NCBI RefSeq assembly: GCF_900128975.1
Contig: NZ_FQVC01000015.1
Location: forward strand, 1 to 64,000
DNA length: 64,000 bases
DNA from: Devosia limi DSM 17137
Lineage (GTDB): Bacteria > Pseudomonadota > Alphaproteobacteria > Rhizobiales > Devosiaceae
Reading direction: 5' to 3'
The position numbers were made by a program, and so were the translations under genes. Below, in pieces: positions 60,111 through 64,000 of this stretch. The number at the start of each line of letters is the position of its first letter. Position 1 is the first letter of the stretch. The notes beneath the pieces were generated by a model. That model searched no databases. It saw only the letters and a list, made by a program, of their open reading frames with translations, and was not told where the DNA came from.

Positions 60111-61679
60111 ATGAGTTTACCTCCCCTAGCACAGCCCCAATATTCCCAAGGTGAACCGCTGCTCCGCCTTGAGGGGGTCAGCAAGAAATTTGGCACGCTC
60201 GTCGCCAATTGCGATGTCGATCTGTCGATCCATCCCAGCGAGATCGTCGCCGTGCTCGGCGAGAACGGTGCCGGCAAATCCACATTGATGAAAATGATCT
60301 TCGGCGTCATGCAGCCGAGCGCCGGCAGTATCTACTGGCGGGGCCAGCGGGTGCAGATCAGCAGCCCTGCCCAGGCGCGCCAGCTTGGCATCGGCATGGT
60401 TTTTCAGCATTTCACGCTGTTCGAGACCATTACGGTTGCCGAGAACGTTGCGCTTTCGATGCCTGGTACGCCGCAGGAACTGGCGGGAAAAATCCGCGAG
60501 GCTTCGCAGAAGTTCGGACTGGCGGTCGAGCCCCACGCTCCCGTCTATTCACTCTCGGTGGGCGAGCGGCAGCGGGTCGAACTGTTGCGCTGCCTGTTGC
60601 AGGATCCATCGCTGCTGATCCTTGACGAGCCGACTTCGGTGTTGCCTCCAACAGCGATCGAAAGCCTGTTCCAAACCTTGCGCGGCTTGCAGGAACGCGG
60701 CATTGCCATACTTTATATCAGCCACAAACTGGAGGAGATCCGGGCGCTCTGCCAGCGCGCGACGATCCTTCGGCATGGGCGGGTGACGGGTACGGTCGTT
60801 CCAAAAGATGAAACGGCACACCGCCTGGCCGAGCTGATGATCGGGCGCGAAATTCCGCGTTCCAGCCATCCCAAGGCAACGCCAGGCGAGGTCGTTCTTA
60901 AGGTTTCGGGCCTGTCGGTACAGGAAGCCGACCCGCTCGCAGTGGGGCTGAAAAATGTCAGCTTCGACCTGCGCGAGGGCGAAATTCTGGGGATCGCCGG
61001 TGTTTCTGGCAATGGACAGCGAACGCTGGCGCGCGCGCTTTCCGGCGAAGACACCCTTCCCCCATCCGGGCAGGGCAGTATCGAGATGCTGGGCCGGCCG
61101 GTTGGCCACCTTGGCGCGGCCGAGCGGCGTGCCCTCAGGTTGGCCTTCGTGCCCGAAGAGCGGATGGGGCGCGGAGCCGCGCCAACCATGGCGCTAAGGG
61201 AAAACGCGCTGCTGACCGCCCATGGGGAGGGCATGGTGCGTCGCGGCATGATCCAGCGTGAGAAGCAGGAAGCGTTCACGCTCAAATGCATCGCCGACAT
61301 GGACGTACGCAGTTCGGGCCCCGCAGCCCCGGCGAGCACACTTTCGGGCGGCAACCTGCAAAAATTCATCGTCGGGCGCGAGATGATGCTGCGCCCGCGC
61401 GTCTTCGTGGTTTCCCAGCCCACCTGGGGCATCGATGTGGGCGCTGCGGCCCTGGTCCGGCAGAAGCTGGTGGACATGCGCGGGCAAGGCAGCGGGATCA
61501 TCGTGATCTCGGAGGAACTCGAGGAACTGTTCGAAGTGGCTGACCGGATTGCGGTCATGTTCGATGGCCGGCTTTCCCCATCGCGGAGTACCGCCCTGAC
61601 CACCCCAGAAATCATCGGTCAGATGATGATCGGCCTTTTTGATGCTGGCCTTGATACCGCGCGAGAGGCGGCGCAATGA
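60111..61679 (+). CDS. ABC transporter ATPase, BMP/nucleoside type (two ABC domains)
   Basis: A 522-residue double ATPase of the RbsA/YufO family. First domain: Walker A GENGAGKST and signature SVGERQRVELL; second domain: degenerate Walker A GVSGNGQRT and signature LSGGNLQKFIVGRE. Works with two permeases that follow and the BMP binding protein. Related systems import purine nucleosides. Confidence 0.9.
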   Translation: MSLPPLAQPQYSQGEPLLRLEGVSKKFGTLVANCDVDLSIHPSEIVAVLGENGAGKSTLMKMIFGVMQPSAGSIYWRGQRVQISSPAQARQLGIGMVFQHFTLFETITVAENVALSMPGTPQELAGKIREASQKFGLAVEPHAPVYSLSVGERQRVELLRCLLQDPSLLILDEPTSVLPPTAIESLFQTLRGLQERGIAILYISHKLEEIRALCQRATILRHGRVTGTVVPKDETAHRLAELMIGREIPRSSHPKATPGEVVLKVSGLSVQEADPLAVGLKNVSFDLREGEILGIAGVSGNGQRTLARALSGEDTLPPSGQGSIEMLGRPVGHLGAAERRALRLAFVPEERMGRGAAPTMALRENALLTAHGEGMVRRGMIQREKQEAFTLKCIADMDVRSSGPAAPASTLSGGNLQKFIVGREMMLRPRVFVVSQPTWGIDVGAAALVRQKLVDMRGQGSGIIVISEELEELFEVADRIAVMFDGRLSPSRSTALTTPEIIGQMMIGLFDAGLDTAREAAQ

Positions 61680-62773
61680 GTTTTCCCGGACTAACTCTGA
61701 TCCCCCGGACCAGGACCACGCCGCTGCAGGTGCTGATGGTATCGGTGACAACGGTGATCCTGTCCGTTCTGGCCATGGTCCTGATGTTCTCCCTGCTCGG
61801 CGCAGAGCCCACGACCATCTTCCAGAGCTTCTTCATCGAGCCGTTGAGTTCGGGCTACAATATCGGCGAAGTCGTTATCAAGGCCAGCCCGCTGATCCTG
61901 ATTGCCCAGGGACTGGCAATCGGTTTTCGGGCCAAGGTCTGGAATATCGGCGCCGAAGGGCAGCTGATCATGGGGGCCATAACGGCTAGCCTGCTGCCGA
62001 TCTGGTGGCCGCAGAGCGACTCCATGCTGCTGCTGCCGGCCATGATCGTATTTGGCGCACTGGGCGGGATGGTGTGGTCGGGGATCGCTGCGTTGCTGCG
62101 GACCAGCTTCAATGCCAGCGAGATCATCGTGACGCTGATGCTGACCGAAATCGCGCGCCAGGTTCTGTACTTCCTGCTGACGGGGTCGTTGCGCGATCCG
62201 GGTGGGTATAACTTTCCGCAATCGGTCATGTTCCCCGATGCCGGGCTCTACCCGATCATCGGCACCGGTGCGGTGCGGGCGAACGCGTCCATCATCATCA
62301 CCCTGCTGATGACGATTGGCTGCTGGATCTTTGTCAATCGCGCCTTTGCAGCCTTCCGCCTTCAGGTGGGCGGATTGGCGCCGGCAGCCGCTCAATATGC
62401 AGGATTTTCGCAGAAGCAGGCGATTTGGCTGTCGCTGCTCATCAGCGGCGCTGCTGCGGGTCTCGCGGGCATGGGCGAGGTGGCTGGGCCAATTGGCCGG
62501 CTGCAGTCGATGTTGTCTCCGGGTTACGGCTACGCGGCAATCATCGTGGCATTCCTGGGCGGACTGAACCCGATCGGCATTTTCTTTGCCGGTTTCCTCA
62601 TGGCGATTGTCTACGTCGGCGGCGATATCGCGCTGGTGAATGCGGGTATCCCGTCAGCGGCGCCGGTCGTCTTCCAGGGCCTGGTGATGGTCTTCTACCT
62701 CGGAGCCAGCCTGTTCCTCCGCTACAGCCTCGTCAGCGTATTCACACTGGCCGATGTCAAGGAGCCTGTCTGA
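61676..62773 (+). CDS. ABC transporter permease, BMP/nucleoside type (YufP-like)
   Basis: A 365-residue inner-membrane permease with about nine hydrophobic helices. GFRAKVWNIGAEGQLIMGAI and NASEIIVTLMLTEIA are typical of the nucleoside permease family. The four-base overlap with the ATPase gene indicates coupling. Confidence 0.9.
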   Translation: MSFPGLTLIPRTRTTPLQVLMVSVTTVILSVLAMVLMFSLLGAEPTTIFQSFFIEPLSSGYNIGEVVIKASPLILIAQGLAIGFRAKVWNIGAEGQLIMGAITASLLPIWWPQSDSMLLLPAMIVFGALGGMVWSGIAALLRTSFNASEIIVTLMLTEIARQVLYFLLTGSLRDPGGYNFPQSVMFPDAGLYPIIGTGAVRANASIIITLLMTIGCWIFVNRAFAAFRLQVGGLAPAAAQYAGFSQKQAIWLSLLISGAAAGLAGMGEVAGPIGRLQSMLSPGYGYAAIIVAFLGGLNPIGIFFAGFLMAIVYVGGDIALVNAGIPSAAPVVFQGLVMVFYLGASLFLRYSLVSVFTLADVKEPV

Positions 62774-62774
62774 G

Positions 62775-63695
62775 ATGAGCGTGATCGTGTTTGTCCTTTC
62801 GGGTGCCTTTGCCATGTGCGTGCCCTTTGCGCTGGCGGCGCTGGGTGAACTGGTGGCCGAGAAATCGGGGGTGCTGAACCTCAGCGTCGAAGGCATGATG
62901 GCCCTTTCCGCGGTGATGGGCTTCATGGTGGTGGCGGGCACCGGATCGCATGTGCTGGGCCTGGGCGCGGGGATGATTGCGGGCGCGGGACTATCGGTAA
63001 TCTTTGCGGCCCTGGTGTTGCTGTTCCGGGCCAACCAGGTGGCCGCAGGACTTGCCGTGGGTATTCTGGGCATGGGCCTCTCCAACCTTCTTGGGCGGAG
63101 CTACGAAGGATCGAGCGTTACCGCGCTTGCCAAGATCCGCGTGCCGGTGCTTTCAGAGATTCCGGTGATCGGCCCGATTCTTTTCGTGCAGGACATCGTG
63201 GTCTATCTGACGGTTGTACTGGTGATCGTCATTGCCTGGTTCCTGTACCATACCAAGCCCGGCCTGCGGCTGCGCGTCATCGGCGAAAACCCTGAAACAG
63301 CATACGCCTTGGGTATGCATCCAGTTGCGGTGCGGCTGGCCTGCGTGGCGTTTGGCGGCATGATGGCCGGGCTGGCGGGCGCCTATGCCTCGACCATTCT
63401 GACCCCCGTATGGGCGCAGAACATGATTGCTGGGCGCGGCTGGGTGGCGGTAGCGCTGGTGGTGTTTGGCACATGGCGACCCATCCGCATCGCGCTGGGG
63501 GCCTATCTGTTCGGAGCGGTGGGGCTAGCCAGTCTTAGCCTACAATCACTGGGCGTCGGGGTTCCGTCACAAGTGATGAGCGCTTCGCCTTACCTGCTGA
63601 CCATCATCGTACTGGTCGTCATCTCCGCAAATTCGCTTCGCATTCGGCTTAATGCGCCAATGGCGCTGGGACAGAATTTCAGTCCGCACGGCTGA
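62775..63695 (+). CDS. ABC transporter permease, BMP/nucleoside type (YufQ-like)
   Basis: A 306-residue inner-membrane permease; ALAALGELVAEKSGVLNLSVEGMMAL and AGRGWVAVALVVFGTWRP are family hallmarks. ATG 62775 lies one base after the previous stop region and is preferred over the TTG at 62754. Forms the channel with the preceding permease. Confidence 0.9.
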   Translation: MSVIVFVLSGAFAMCVPFALAALGELVAEKSGVLNLSVEGMMALSAVMGFMVVAGTGSHVLGLGAGMIAGAGLSVIFAALVLLFRANQVAAGLAVGILGMGLSNLLGRSYEGSSVTALAKIRVPVLSEIPVIGPILFVQDIVVYLTVVLVIVIAWFLYHTKPGLRLRVIGENPETAYALGMHPVAVRLACVAFGGMMAGLAGAYASTILTPVWAQNMIAGRGWVAVALVVFGTWRPIRIALGAYLFGAVGLASLSLQSLGVGVPSQVMSASPYLLTIIVLVVISANSLRIRLNAPMALGQNFSPHG

Positions 63696-63744
63696 GGTCC
63701 GGTGCTGCAGGGCTTGCCAAGAAAACGCAAACTGGGAGGAAATT

Positions 63745-64000
63745 ATGCATAAATGGACGTCGCGCATTCTGACGACACTGGCCTTGTCCGTCAGCATTAC
63801 TGGCACGGCTTTCGCCGAGCCTTTCAAGATCGGCTACCTTTTGCCCAATCCGGTCAGCGAGATCGGGTGGTCCAGTGAACTCGCCGCGGGAGGGCGGGCG
63901 CTCGAAGAGCATTTTGGCGACAAGGTCGAATTGCAGATGATCGAGAACCTGGGGGAGGGGCCGGATTCTGCCCGCGTCATGAACAAGATGGCGGCGGACG
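63745..64000 (+). CDS. BMP-family substrate-binding protein (cut by window end)
   Basis: The first 85 residues of a periplasmic binding protein: signal peptide MHKWTSRILTTLALSVSITGTAFA, then FKIGYLLPNPVSEIGWSSELAAGGRALEEHFG, the normal BMP/Med N-terminus. GGAGG lies eight bases before ATG 63745. It completes the ABC importer; the gene continues past the window. Confidence 0.88.
   Translation, partial: MHKWTSRILTTLALSVSITGTAFAEPFKIGYLLPNPVSEIGWSSELAAGGRALEEHFGDKVELQMIENLGEGPDSARVMNKMAAD

Noticed and set aside
1-64000. CRISPR arrays or tandem repeats
   Set aside because: No regularly spaced direct repeats were seen anywhere in the window.

Overview
The window is GC-rich chromosomal DNA from an alphaproteobacterium. 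It is densely packed with ABC, TRAP and tripartite-tricarboxylate importers, and it has an Omp25/31-type beta-barrel, a host-attachment family protein and many catabolic operons with local regulators. This looks like Hyphomicrobiales and most resembles Devosia-like genomes; that placement is inferred from gene style only. No CRISPR array, rRNA or replication origin was seen. There are two tRNA genes, Leu(CAA) and Arg(CCU).

Layout. 1-4.3 kb: the tail of an IS5-family transposase, then housekeeping genes (esterase, HNH protein, DsbB, DUF72, lipid kinase). 4.4-11.5 kb: a sigma-54 activator gene upstream of bdhA-livGFKHM, with a candidate -24/-12 promoter and an inverted-repeat activator site between them. 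11.7-18.4 kb: a DapA-like aldolase divergent from an rraA-gntR-tctCBA-cupin dioxygenase-SDR operon, with overlapping palindromes in the divergent promoter. 19-25.7 kb: a dapA-like gene, an iclR gene and a dctPQM-dhaKL operon, tied together by three similar palindromes. 25.7-35.4 kb: outer-membrane protein, glycosyltransferase, tRNA-Leu, stress protein, AzlCD, MATE efflux with a structured leader, HxlR, DJ-1 and WYL proteins, and a D,D-carboxypeptidase. 35.6-44.1 kb: TusA, CAP lipoprotein, kbl-tdh threonine catabolism, an arsenic operon with two unrelated arsenate reductases, cytochrome c, an attachment protein, an SDR and tRNA-Arg.

44.1-49.4 kb is an accessory island, visibly richer in A+T, with several genes I cannot place: XRE regulator, winged-helix-like protein, HNH nuclease, phospholipase-D-like protein, a frameshifted gene and a truncated sugar-binding-protein remnant. 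49.4-58.4 kb is a sugar-uptake operon: divergent AraC regulator, GH4 glycosidase, a cytoplasmic LVIVD beta-propeller of unknown role and a complete CUT1 ABC importer. 59-64 kb holds a LysR regulator divergent from a BMP-type (nucleoside-like) ABC importer whose binding-protein gene runs off the window end.

Common logic: most operons pair a solute-binding-protein importer with one or two soluble enzymes and a dedicated regulator, and several have visible operator palindromes. Best candidates for something undescribed are the LVIVD propeller in the GH4 operon, the HNH/PLD island, the bdhA-linked ABC system under sigma-54 control, the tct-cupin-rraA pathway, and a threonine dehydrogenase that has lost all four structural-zinc cysteines.
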